NCBI GenBank assembly: GCA_913056355.1
Contig: CAJXMX010000008.1
Span: 1-34,876 of the forward strand
Source: an uncultured Opitutales bacterium
Lineage (GTDB): Bacteria; Verrucomicrobiota; Verrucomicrobiia; Opitutales; Oceanipulchritudinaceae
DNA: 34,876 nt
Direction: 5' to 3'
In this document: positions 9,580-16,987 of the stretch, piece by piece
Position numbering within the stretch: position 1 is the stretch's first letter
Layout of the letters: each line of letters opens with the position of its first letter
The notes under the pieces: generated by a model
What the model was told of the DNA's origin: nothing
Seen by the model: only the letters and a program-made list of their open reading frames with translations
The model's database searches: none
Position numbers and translations under genes: made by a program

Positions 9580-11073
9580 ATGAGCTCTAACCCTTCTCTA
9601 CTACAATCCCTGAGTCCGACCGGCGATGCGGATATCAGCCTGAAGGCGCGTCTTGGCGAAGTGGACGCCTCGATGCGCAAGCCGGCCATGCTGTTCCTCG
9701 TCTCGGCGGTGTTCTGGCTGCTCCTGGGCACGGTCTTCGCCCTGGTGGCGGCCATCAAGGCCACCAATCCGGACTTCCTCGGCGGCACCGAATGGCTGAC
9801 CTTCGGACGCGTCCGCTCCGCCCACCTCAACGCCATGATTTTCGGCTGGGGCAACAATGTCATTTTCGCGGTGGCGCCCTGGATCATGGGCCGCCTGAGC
9901 CGGGCCCGCATCCGCCACACCAGCATCCTGCTGATTGCCGGGATATTCTGGAACATCGCGGTCACGGTAGGGATCTTCGGCATCCTCCGCGGTGACATGA
10001 TCGGGGTCGAATGGCTGGAAATGCCGTCTTACGCGGCGCCCTTGATCATCATCACCTACGCCCTGGTCGGGGTCTGGGTCATCATTGCCTTCCGCTGGCG
10101 CCAGACCGACCACGTCTACGTCTCGCAGTGGTACCTGCTGGCCGCCTTCTTCTGGCTTCCCTGGCTCTACACCGTGGCCCAGATCATGCTCATTTTCGAG
10201 CCCGCCACCGGGGTTGTCCAGTCCCTGACCAACTGGTGGTTCGCCCACAACGTCCTCGGCCTCTGGCTGACCCCCATCGCCCTCGGGGTGGCCTACTACC
10301 TGATTCCCAAGGTCCTCGGTCGCCCGATCCACAGCTACTACCTTTCCGTGGTCGGCTTCTGGGCCCTGGCCCTTTTCTACAACTGGGCCGGTGTACACCA
10401 CCTGATCGGCGGCCCGGTACCGGCCTGGGTCATTTCCGCCGGCACGGTGGCCAGCGTGATGATGGTCATCCCGGTCCTTGTGGTCGGCATCAACCACCAC
10501 CTGACCGTGGTCGGCCTGCACAAGGAAGGCTGGGCCAGCCCGACCATCCGCTTCGTCATGTTCGGGGCCATCAACTACACCTTCGTCAGCCTGACCGGCA
10601 GCCTGATGGCCTTGCGCCACGTCAACGAGGTCACCCACTTCACCCATTTCACGGTCGGACACGCCCACCACGGGGTGTACGCCTTCTTCACCATGATCAT
10701 GTTCGGGGCCGTCTACTACATGATGCCGCGCCTGCTTCTGCGGGAATGGCCCAACGCCTTCCTGATCAAGGTGCATTGGTGGATGGCCGGCATGGGCATC
10801 CTGCTGATGGTCGTGGCCCTGCAGGTCGGAGGCTGGATCCAGGGGCTGCAGATGAACGCCCTGAACGAGGATGGCACACCCGTCTACAGCTCCTTCATCC
10901 AGATTGTCGAGAACACCAGGCCCTGGCTCTGGCTGCGTTCCCTCTCCGGATTGATGATCCTAATCGGCCACCTGGCCTTCGGGGTCAACGTCTTCTGGAT
11001 GATCTTCAGCCGTCGCCGGGCCGGGGAACAGACCGCTCCCACGCTCTTGAGTCCAACCACTGAACAGGCCTGA
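9580..11073 (+). CDS. ccoN: cbb3-type cytochrome c oxidase catalytic subunit CcoN
   Basis: The 497-residue heme-copper oxidase subunit I has about twelve helices. Ligands readable by comparison with known CcoN are: His82 (RSAHLNA, low-spin heme b); His223 (WWFAHN) with His273 and His274 (WAGVHH) for CuB; Tyr267, six residues before His273, in the place of the cross-linked Tyr of cbb3 enzymes; and His361/His363 (TVGHAHHG) for hemes b3 and b. It reduces O2 to water and pumps protons. ATG 9580 is chosen because the upstream extension in the same frame runs through ccoS in another reading frame. CcoO starts four bases after the stop. Confidence 0.95.
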   Translation: MSSNPSLLQSLSPTGDADISLKARLGEVDASMRKPAMLFLVSAVFWLLLGTVFALVAAIKATNPDFLGGTEWLTFGRVRSAHLNAMIFGWGNNVIFAVAPWIMGRLSRARIRHTSILLIAGIFWNIAVTVGIFGILRGDMIGVEWLEMPSYAAPLIIITYALVGVWVIIAFRWRQTDHVYVSQWYLLAAFFWLPWLYTVAQIMLIFEPATGVVQSLTNWWFAHNVLGLWLTPIALGVAYYLIPKVLGRPIHSYYLSVVGFWALALFYNWAGVHHLIGGPVPAWVISAGTVASVMMVIPVLVVGINHHLTVVGLHKEGWASPTIRFVMFGAINYTFVSLTGSLMALRHVNEVTHFTHFTVGHAHHGVYAFFTMIMFGAVYYMMPRLLLREWPNAFLIKVHWWMAGMGILLMVVALQVGGWIQGLQMNALNEDGTPVYSSFIQIVENTRPWLWLRSLSGLMILIGHLAFGVNVFWMIFSRRRAGEQTAPTLLSPTTEQA

Positions 11074-11077
11074 TCCG

Positions 11078-11773
11078 ATGAAAAGCCTACCACTGATTTT
11101 CCTTGGGGTTTTCTTCACCCTGGCCTTCTCCTGGACCGGGATTGTCCTGACCTCGCAAATACAGTTGAAGGAATTCACGCCGGCCACTCCGGATCTGGTG
11201 GACAGCCAGGACCAGCCGGCCCCGGGCGGCAAGTACCTGGTCGACGGGGAAACCATCAAGAACACCCCGGGAATGACCGCCAACCCGCAGCCGCTGGTCG
11301 GTGAGGCCCAGCGCGGCAAGCTGGTCTACCAGCAGATGGGTTGCCTCTACTGCCATTCCCAGCAGGTCCGCCGCCAGGGTTTCGGGGCCGATTTCGAGCG
11401 CGGCTGGGGCCAGCGCCAATCCGTGCCCCGCGACTACATCGAGCAGGACCGGGTCATGCTGGGGACCATGCGGACCGGCCCCGACCTGACCAATGTCGGC
11501 CTCCGCTATTCGGAGCTGTGGCAGTTCCAGCATCTCTACGATCCGCAGATTACCTCCCCGGGATCCATCATGCCTCCCTACGGGTTCCTTTTCGAGGTGC
11601 GTGAAATCAGTCCCCTGACCGGGCCCTCGGCCGAAGCCATCGAGCTGCCCGAGGCCTACCAGCCTCCGGCCGGTTACGAGGTGGTCCCGAGTCGCCGGGC
11701 CAAGGACCTGGTGGCCTACCTGATGAGCCTCCATCAGGATTACGAACTGCCGGAAATCAAATTTACCCAGTAG
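11078..11773 (+). CDS. ccoO: cbb3-type oxidase subunit CcoO, monoheme cytochrome c
   Basis: The 231-residue protein has an N-terminal membrane anchor (about residues 4-25) and a periplasmic cytochrome c domain. The heme site is MGCLYCHSQQVR (CxxCH at 89-93), the characteristic CcoO signature. Further family marks are RGWGQRQSVPRDYI, GPDLTNVG and the axial Met in GSIMPPYGF. It receives electrons from soluble or membrane-bound cytochrome c (or from ACIII) and passes them to CcoN. It lies four bases after ccoN and 17 bases before ccoP. Confidence 0.94.
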   Translation: MKSLPLIFLGVFFTLAFSWTGIVLTSQIQLKEFTPATPDLVDSQDQPAPGGKYLVDGETIKNTPGMTANPQPLVGEAQRGKLVYQQMGCLYCHSQQVRRQGFGADFERGWGQRQSVPRDYIEQDRVMLGTMRTGPDLTNVGLRYSELWQFQHLYDPQITSPGSIMPPYGFLFEVREISPLTGPSAEAIELPEAYQPPAGYEVVPSRRAKDLVAYLMSLHQDYELPEIKFTQ

Positions 11774-11790
11774 GACGGAGTATACTTTCC

Positions 11791-12678
11791 ATGAGCGACG
11801 ACCAGAAAGACAAGTTTCCTCCCAAGGGAGAATCCCGTTCCACTTTCGAGGGCACCCGTTTTGATGATACCGACCTGCAGAAGGTCCACAGCCAATTGAT
11901 GCGGGAAAAGGAGGAGCCGTCGGAGAATTTCTCGCCGATGCCGCTCTTCTTCGTGGCCCTTTTCATGATTCTTTCCTTCTGGGCCGGTATTTACCTGGTC
12001 CATTATTCCGGGGACTTCGGGCCGTTTCATTACGACGAGACCAAGAAACCGGGGGCCGGCATCGAAGAGGGCCCGCGGGAAGTCGACATGATGGCCCTGG
12101 GCAAACGCATCTACAGCCAGAATTGCGTGGCCTGTCACCAGACTTCCGGTCTCGGCCTGCCGGGTGTATATCCGCCCCTGGTGGATTCCGATTGGGTGCA
12201 GGACACTCCAAACCGGCTGATCAAGATCGTCCTCTCCGGCCTGGCCGGGAAGGTGCAAGTCAACGGGCAGGAATACAACAATGCGATGACCCCGTTCAAC
12301 CGGCTCAGCGACCAGCAGATCGCGGCCGTCCTGACCTTTGTCCGGACCAGCCCGGAGTTCGAGAACGACTCCTACGCGGTCTCGGAAGACCTGGTCAAGG
12401 AAGTCCGCGCCGAGTACGGGTCCCGCACCGATCCCTGGTCGCAGCAGGAACTGGAAGCCATCCATGGCCCCGCCACCGGAGACTGGAAGCCGCCGGCAGG
12501 TGCTGAGCCGGCGGCGGACGAAGAGGCCTCGGCGGACGAAGAGGCCTCGGCGGAAGAAGAGGGTCCTGCGCCGGAAGAAGAGGCACCAGCGGAAGAAGCG
12601 GGTGATGAAGCCGGCGCCCCGGCGGAAGAGGGAAGCAGTGAAGAAGCTACCGGTTCGTCGGAAGGATCCGGTAATTAA
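11791..12678 (+). CDS. ccoP: cbb3-type oxidase subunit CcoP-like, monoheme cytochrome c with acidic tail
   Basis: The 295-residue protein has a charged cytoplasmic N-terminus of about 50 residues, one membrane helix (about 50-71), and one cytochrome c domain with CVACH at 112-116 and axial Met166 (NNAMTPF). Classical CcoP is diheme; only one heme site is present here. The last 60 or so residues are almost entirely Ala, Glu, Pro, Gly and Ser (DEEASADEEASAEEE type). This disordered acidic tail, if periplasmic, could dock a positively charged partner. An AGGACGGAG ribosome site lies upstream. It is the last gene of the respiratory operon. A COX2-type copper site is absent, so it is not a CoxB. 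Confidence 0.88.
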   Translation: MSDDQKDKFPPKGESRSTFEGTRFDDTDLQKVHSQLMREKEEPSENFSPMPLFFVALFMILSFWAGIYLVHYSGDFGPFHYDETKKPGAGIEEGPREVDMMALGKRIYSQNCVACHQTSGLGLPGVYPPLVDSDWVQDTPNRLIKIVLSGLAGKVQVNGQEYNNAMTPFNRLSDQQIAAVLTFVRTSPEFENDSYAVSEDLVKEVRAEYGSRTDPWSQQELEAIHGPATGDWKPPAGAEPAADEEASADEEASAEEEGPAPEEEAPAEEAGDEAGAPAEEGSSEEATGSSEGSGN

Positions 12679-12775
12679 ACCCCTGGCCTGGTGAAGGATC
12701 CCGAAGGGATTTAAGGCATTAGCGCGGGGTGGAGCGGAGCGACGCCCCGGGAATCGGTGGCAATAAAAGTACCGG

Positions 12776-12821
12776 CCCCGGAGGGGTCGCAGCCAGGTCA
12801 GGTTCTGCGACCCCTCCGGGG
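12776..12821. terminator. 17-bp perfect stem-loop after ccoP
   Basis: The arms CCCCGGAGGGGTCGCAG (12776-12792) and CTGCGACCCCTCCGGGG (12805-12821) are perfectly complementary around a 12-base loop. This very stable hairpin lies about 100 bases after the ccoP stop. No T-run follows on either strand, so it is not a textbook intrinsic terminator. It may block 3' exonucleases, end transcription in a Rho-assisted way, or be a mobile palindromic repeat. Confidence 0.5.
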
Positions 12822-12850
12822 TCGTGTGTCTAAATTGATCGTCGCTACCC

Positions 12851-12874
12851 CGGGTCCCGCGTTCGCGGGACCCG
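12851..12874. repeat. 11-bp perfect inverted repeat
   Basis: CGGGTCCCGCG and CGCGGGACCCG are separated by TT. The palindrome sits between the larger hairpin and the 31-bp array, and forms a tight hairpin in DNA or RNA. It has no T-run. It is probably a palindromic intergenic repeat element. Confidence 0.6.
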
Positions 12875-12888
12875 CGGCTACCATGTTC

Positions 12889-13032
12889 GATCTCACCGAG
12901 ATCGTTCCGGCGGTTGCAGGATCTCTCTGAGATCGTTCCGGCGGTTGCAGGGTCTCACTGAGACCGTTCCAGCGTCTGCAGGGTCTCACTGAGACCGTTC
13001 CGGCGGTTGCAGGGTCTCTCTGAGGCCGTTCC
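12889..13032. repeat. Five-unit 31-bp tandem repeat with internal palindromes
   Basis: Units start at 12889, 12920, 12951, 12982 and 13013 with a period of exactly 31 bp; the fifth is truncated. Each unit has a six-base stem, a three-base loop, and then a conserved GTTCCGGCGGTTGCAG-like half. Units 1 and 2 have GATCTC/GAGATC stems, while units 3 and 4 have GGTCTC/GAGACC, so the second stem base and its partner changed together. Unit 5 is GGTCTC/GAGGCC. There are no unique spacers between units, so this is not a CRISPR. Confidence 0.85.
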
Positions 13033-13044
13033 TTGCGCGAAGCG

Positions 13045-13722
13045 TTAATCCCTCCGGGCCAGGGCCAGCATGTAGAGCAGGTTGGCCAGGGAGCTGACAA
13101 AGGCGGCGACGTATGTCAGCGCCGCGGCATTGAGGGTATCATTGACCCCCTCCATCTCATCCTGCTGGAGGATGCCGGTGGAGACCAGTTCCACCTTGGC
13201 CCGGCGGCTGGCGTCAAACTCAACCGGCAGGGTGATCAGCTGGAAGATCGTCAGGACCAGGTAGACCAGGACCCCGAGCTTGATCAGGCCCAGCATTCCG
13301 AAGAAAAAGCCGCCGATAATGATAAAGGGCAGCAGCTGGGAGGCGATCATGGTGACCGGGACCAGGCTCATGCGCAGCTTGAGCATGGAATAGCCGGTGG
13401 CATGCTGGACGGCGTGGCCGGCCTCGTGCGCGGCCACCCCGAGGGCGGCCAGGCTGTGCCCATGGTAGTTGGCCTCGCTGAGCACGAGCCGCTTGTTCTT
13501 CGGATCATAGTGGTCGGTCAGCATTCCCCTGGTGGCGGTGATTTCCACGTCGGTGATTCCCGCCTTCTGGAGCACGTAAAGGGCGGCCTCGCGTCCGGTG
13601 ATGCGGCTCCGCGACCCGACCCGGGACCATTTCTTGTAGGCGCCCTGAACCCGCGCCTGGGCCACAATCCCCAGGATGGCCGTCGGAATGATCAGGAAAA
13701 GGAAAATCTGCATGGTACTCAT
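13045..13722 (-). CDS. Membrane zinc metallopeptidase, YugP-like (Zn_peptidase_2)
   Basis: The 225-residue protein starts with a membrane helix (about residues 4-22). The zinc site HEAGH is at 99-103 and is preceded by the family motifs GREAAL and LTDHYDPKNKRLVLSE. Two or three further helices follow (about 117-165 and near the C-terminus, around 205-220). This is the YugP/DUF neutral zinc metallopeptidase family, found widely in bacteria; its substrates are unknown, and membrane-protein quality control is a guess. The ATG at 13722 matches the conserved N-terminus. Its 3' end lies directly against the 31-bp repeat array, whose transcript would form its tail. The upstream gap (13723-13851) separates it from pyrE on the same strand. 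Confidence 0.9.
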   Translation of the reverse strand: MSTMQIFLFLIIPTAILGIVAQARVQGAYKKWSRVGSRSRITGREAALYVLQKAGITDVEITATRGMLTDHYDPKNKRLVLSEANYHGHSLAALGVAAHEAGHAVQHATGYSMLKLRMSLVPVTMIASQLLPFIIIGGFFFGMLGLIKLGVLVYLVLTIFQLITLPVEFDASRRAKVELVSTGILQQDEMEGVNDTLNAAALTYVAAFVSSLANLLYMLALARRD

Positions 13723-13811
13723 ATACCTAGACAGGAAGACCAGCTTTTACGGCTTTTCAAGCAGATCCGGTCGATACGGTTGGATGCAGGTGGGGCCGGG
13801 ACCGGTCGGCC

Positions 13812-13850
13812 CAGTCGGACGAGTCGGACTGGCGGACTGGTCCGGCAGTC
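13812..13850. repeat. Degenerate 9-bp GTCGGAC-type repeats
   Basis: Between the metallopeptidase and pyrE the + strand reads CAGTCGGAC, GAGTCGGAC, then decayed copies (TGGCGGAC, TGGTCCGGC). The same GTC(A/G)GAC core occurs four times inside the cbiX-like gene at 14969-15004. The tract lies immediately before the pyrE stop codon. No terminator-like T-run is present. Confidence 0.6.
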
Positions 13851-13851
13851 T

Positions 13852-14415
13852 TCAAGACCCCGGCTTGACCGCGGGGATATTGCGCAGTTCCGGGGGGATC
13901 TTGTCCGGCTCGTAGGTGGGGAAATTCATTTCCAGCAGGGCCACCAGGGGCGCGCTGAAACTGGCCTGGCCGGCGGAGCGGTCGACCAGGACGGCGATGG
14001 CCTCGACAATTCCCCCGCGGGAGTCGACCAGGTCCAGGGTTTCATGGACCCGTCCGCCCCGGGTGATGACATCCTCCACCACCAGGATCCGTTCGCCGCT
14101 GCGGATCTTGAAGTTCCGGCGCAGGGCCAGCCGGTCATCGACCTTTTCGGCGAAGATAAACCGCTTACCCAGCTGGCGGGCGACCTCCTGCCCGATGACC
14201 AGGCCGCCCATGGCCGGGGCAATCACGGTCTCGACCTCCGACATGTCGGGGAGCTTCCCGATCAGCAGCTCGGCCAGCCGGCTGACCTGGTCCAGATGCT
14301 CACAGACCCGGGCGCACTGGAAGAAGTGTCCGGAGCGAAGCCCGGAACGAAGGATGAAATGCCCCTCGAGCAGGGCGCCGGTTTGCTTGAAAATGTCGAG
14401 GACTTCGGAGGTCAT
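13852..14415 (-). CDS. pyrE: Orotate phosphoribosyltransferase
   Basis: The 187-residue enzyme joins orotate to PRPP to give orotidine monophosphate in de novo pyrimidine synthesis, and acts as a dimer in the cytoplasm. The PRPP-binding motif is ILVVEDVITRGGRVHE; the N-terminal GHFILRSGLRSGHFFQCARV and the APAMGGLVIGQEVARQL segment are also characteristic. Length is normal for the short PyrE class. The stop is followed by the 9-bp repeat tract. No strong ribosome-binding site is visible before the ATG; instead a run of 7-bp tandem repeats starts nine bases upstream, so the repeats lie in the leader or promoter. Confidence 0.94.
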   Translation of the reverse strand: MTSEVLDIFKQTGALLEGHFILRSGLRSGHFFQCARVCEHLDQVSRLAELLIGKLPDMSEVETVIAPAMGGLVIGQEVARQLGKRFIFAEKVDDRLALRRNFKIRSGERILVVEDVITRGGRVHETLDLVDSRGGIVEAIAVLVDRSAGQASFSAPLVALLEMNFPTYEPDKIPPELRNIPAVKPGS

Positions 14416-14423
14416 GCGGTGGC

Positions 14424-14486
14424 GGGTTACGGGTTGCGGGTTACTGGTTACTGGTTACTGGTTACGGATTGCGGGTTACCGGGTTT
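14424..14486. repeat. 7-bp tandem repeat (GGGTTAC/TGGTTAC) upstream of pyrE
   Basis: Nine consecutive 7-base units can be read on +: GGGTTAC, GGGTTGC, GGGTTAC, three TGGTTAC, GGATTGC, GGGTTAC, CGGGTTT. The tract ends nine bases from the pyrE start codon (minus strand) and lies about 130 bases before the cbiX-like gene. It occupies the space where the pyrE promoter or leader should be. Confidence 0.85.
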
Positions 14487-14613
14487 ACCCGGAGCTGTTC
14501 GAAAGGTTGCGGGTGGCCTTATTGGTGGGGTTTGCCGGGAGCTGTTCAACAAGAATTTCCAGATTTGCGGAATGTTCGTTGAAATGCGGGCGTCATGGTC
14601 CACATTTCCAGCC

Positions 14614-15468
14614 ATGCAGTATCTCCTGGTGGACAATGGCAGCCTGCGGCCGGAGAGCGTGCTCAATCTGCGCCGGGTGGCACGGGAACTGGGCCTGGCC
14701 ACGGGCCTGGAGATCCTGCCGGCCTCGCTCCTGCATTCCAGCAAGGTACCGGCCGACCAGTTGGAGGCGGAACCCGCGGTCAATCTGGAACGCCGGCTGC
14801 GCTGGTCCCTGGAGTCGGATCTGCGGGAATTCTGTGTGATCCCCTTCTTCTTCGGACCCACCGGGGCCATCATCGACTACCTGCCGCAAAGGCTGGCCTC
14901 CCTGCGCCGGCGCTTCGGGGAATTCCATTTGGAGCGCACGCCTTTTTTGGGGGAGGAGGCGCCTGTTTGTCAGACAAGTCAGACAAGTCAGACCGGTCGG
15001 ACAAGGCTGGCTTCCATCCTGGCCGAGCGGGTGGGGGAGGTGCTGGCCGATACCGGCTGGCAACGTCCGCGGGTGGCCCTGGTCGACCACGGTTCGCCGC
15101 TGCCGGAGGTGGCTGCGGTCCGGGACCGGCTGGCGGGGGAGCTGGGCAAGGTCCTCGGGGAGCGGGTTTCGGCGGTGGCGGCTTCCTCGATGGAGCGCCG
15201 GGAGGGCGAGGCTTATGCCTTCAATGAACCGCTATTGGAGAATCTGCTGGAAACGGAAGGCTGGTCTGCCGGGGAGGTGGTGGTCTCCCTGCTTTTCCTG
15301 TCACCGGGCCGGCACGCCGGACCGGAAGGGGATATTGCCGGGATATGCAAACGGGCCCGGGAGCGGCATCCGGGGCTGCGAACACGAATGACCGGGCTGG
15401 TGGGCAACCATCCGGCAATTATCCGGCTGCTGCAACGCCGGTTGGAGATGCCGCGGGAAGTCCTTTAG
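14614..15468 (+). CDS. CbiX/SirB-like chelatase family protein, two-domain form
   Basis: The 284-residue protein appears to be two class II chelatase half-domains. The first begins LLVDNGSLRPES (residues 4-15) and the second VALVDHGSPLPEVA (about 154-167), corresponding to the (G/D)HGS start motif of sirohydrochlorin chelatases. These enzymes insert Co or Fe into sirohydrochlorin for cobalamin or siroheme synthesis. In the first half the His is replaced by Asn, so if active, catalysis must use other residues or the second half. The linker carries QTSQTSQTG (residues 120-128), encoded by four 9-bp repeats. The ATG at 14614 gives the conserved MQYLLVDNGS start; an in-frame ATG at 14572 is possible. 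The 3' end overlaps the convergent M20 gene by four bases. Confidence 0.8.
   Translation: MQYLLVDNGSLRPESVLNLRRVARELGLATGLEILPASLLHSSKVPADQLEAEPAVNLERRLRWSLESDLREFCVIPFFFGPTGAIIDYLPQRLASLRRRFGEFHLERTPFLGEEAPVCQTSQTSQTGRTRLASILAERVGEVLADTGWQRPRVALVDHGSPLPEVAAVRDRLAGELGKVLGERVSAVAASSMERREGEAYAFNEPLLENLLETEGWSAGEVVVSLLFLSPGRHAGPEGDIAGICKRARERHPGLRTRMTGLVGNHPAIIRLLQRRLEMPREVL
14969..15004 (+). repeat. Four 9-bp repeats inside the cbiX-like gene
   Basis: Units GTCAGACAA, GTCAGACAA, GTCAGACCG and GTCGGACAA encode the QTSQTSQTGRT linker. The 9-bp period keeps the frame, and the tract falls between the two chelatase half-domains. The same core repeat is found outside genes at 13812-13850. Confidence 0.8.
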
Positions 15469-16847
15469 GCCTTACCGGCCACGTTCTCGAGGATGGCCTT
15501 GGAAACGGCGATACCTTTCTCCAGGTATGCCAGGTCGAAGGACTCGTTGGGCGAGTGCAGGTTGTTCCGCTCCGTTCCGGTGCCGAGCATCAGGCAATCC
15601 ATGCCGAGGACCTGGCTCATGATGCTGATGATCGGGATGGAGCCGCCGCTCCTGAGGTAGAGGGGCGGAATCCCGTAAACGGAGCCGACCGCTTCCTCGC
15701 AGGCCTTGAAGGCCCGGGCCAGGTGCGGATTCTGGTCCTTAGGCGTGTTGGACCGTCCGGGCGGAACAACGGAGTAGGGGATGCCATGGTGGAATTCCGT
15801 GATTTTCAGGCGGACCTGTTTCGGACAGCGGTCCCGGATGGCGGCGAAGACCTTGTCCCGGATGTCCGCGGCATCCTGGTTGGACACGAGGCGGCAGGTG
15901 ATCTTGGCAAAGGCCCGGGCCGGGATGATGGTCTTGTCCCCGACCCCCTGATATCCGCCGCCGATGCCGTTGATTTCCAGGGTCGGCTCGTAACGGATAG
16001 CTTCCATGCCGGTGCGCCGGCGCGCGGTGAAGAGCTCCGGAGCCCCGGTGGATTCCAGGAGATCCTTGTCGCCGACCGGCAGGCGGGCGATTTCCTCCTT
16101 TTCCCAATCCGCCGGCTGAACCACATCATCGTAAAAACCGGGAACGTTGATCCGGCCGTCCGGATGATGCAGGCTGGCGCAGATCTCGGTCAGGGCCTGG
16201 AGCGGGTTGTAGACGGATCCCCCGAAGTTGCCGGAATGCAGGTCCCGGTCGGGACCCGTGACCTCGAACTCGAAGGAGACCATGCCGCGCAAGCCGGTGT
16301 TGATCGCCACCTGGTCGTCGGTCGGATTGAGCGTGTCCGTGAGGAGGATGAAGTCGCCCTTCAGCTCTTCCCCGTGCTTTTCCAGGACACCGGGCAGGCT
16401 GGGACTTCCAATCTCCTCCTCGCCCTCGATCAGGAAGGTGATGCGGAGCGGGAAGTCGGGATTCTCCTCCAGGATCCGGCCCACCGAGGTCACATGGAGC
16501 ATCATCGGCCCCTTGTTGTCGGCCACGCCCCGGCCGTAGAGCCGCGTTCCCTTGAGGGTCGGCTCGAAGGGCGGGCTTTCCCAGAGGTCGAACGGATCAG
16601 GCGGCTGGACATCATAGTGTCCGTAAATGATGACATGCGGCCATTCCCCGGGTCCCCTGCGCCTGGCCAGGACCACCGGGTGGCGCGGAGTGTCGACGAT
16701 TTCCACTTCGAGGCCCATCTCTTCAAAAAGCCGGACCAGGACCTCCCGGGTCCCTTGCATGCCCTCGGCATAGTCCGGGTCGGTCGAAACGCTGGGGTGG
16801 CGGACCAGGTCCTTGATAACTTCAACAGGATCAAACATGGATGCCAT
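15465..16847 (-). CDS. M20 family metallodipeptidase
   Basis: The 460-residue protein has the M20 (ArgE/DapE/CNDP-type) layout. A first metal motif IIYGHYDVQPP is followed by WESPPFEP and GRGVADNKGP (bridging Asp), and then the catalytic/metal GEEEIGSPSL. The lid domain contains DLHSGNFGG, and a late metal His lies near NLHSPNE. Such enzymes hydrolyse dipeptides or related amides in the cytoplasm with two zinc ions. ATG 16847 (MASMFDPVEV) is preferred; the frame reaches an upstream TTG at 16874 and a second ATG at 16838. Nothing in the neighbours fixes the substrate. Confidence 0.92.
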   Translation of the reverse strand: MASMFDPVEVIKDLVRHPSVSTDPDYAEGMQGTREVLVRLFEEMGLEVEIVDTPRHPVVLARRRGPGEWPHVIIYGHYDVQPPDPFDLWESPPFEPTLKGTRLYGRGVADNKGPMMLHVTSVGRILEENPDFPLRITFLIEGEEEIGSPSLPGVLEKHGEELKGDFILLTDTLNPTDDQVAINTGLRGMVSFEFEVTGPDRDLHSGNFGGSVYNPLQALTEICASLHHPDGRINVPGFYDDVVQPADWEKEEIARLPVGDKDLLESTGAPELFTARRRTGMEAIRYEPTLEINGIGGGYQGVGDKTIIPARAFAKITCRLVSNQDAADIRDKVFAAIRDRCPKQVRLKITEFHHGIPYSVVPPGRSNTPKDQNPHLARAFKACEEAVGSVYGIPPLYLRSGGSIPIISIMSQVLGMDCLMLGTGTERNNLHSPNESFDLAYLEKGIAVSKAILENVAGKA

Positions 16848-16987
16848 TGATAGGTTGATTCCCGGTAATGGCAACCTTGCTACTTCGATCCCCCGCAGAA
16901 GTTGTTTGCTGTTGACCCGGCACCGGGAATTTACAACTCATGTACCGGCTCCGGGGCCCTGTTTCCGGACCGGGGAGGCAACAGTTG

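Larger units (their letters stand above)
12679..13044. other. Gene-free region with hairpins and a palindromic repeat array
   Basis: This 366-base gap lies between ccoP (+) and the zinc metallopeptidase (-), whose 3' ends face each other. No credible reading frame fills it. It contains a weak ATCCC-GAA-GGGAT hairpin with a short T run (12698-12712), a GC-rich segment with GGAGC repeats (about 12725-12750), two long perfect hairpins (12776-12821 and 12851-12874), and five tandem 31-bp units (12889-13032). Transcription from both sides probably ends here. Confidence 0.85.

Noticed and set aside
12889-13032. Possible CRISPR array
   Set aside because: Units are contiguous at 31 bp with no unique spacers and no cas genes are present in the window.
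13033-14613. Long N-terminal extension of the chelatase-like frame
   Set aside because: The extension is antisense to the metallopeptidase and pyrE and has a repetitive Gly/Gln/Asp composition. The conserved protein begins at 14614.
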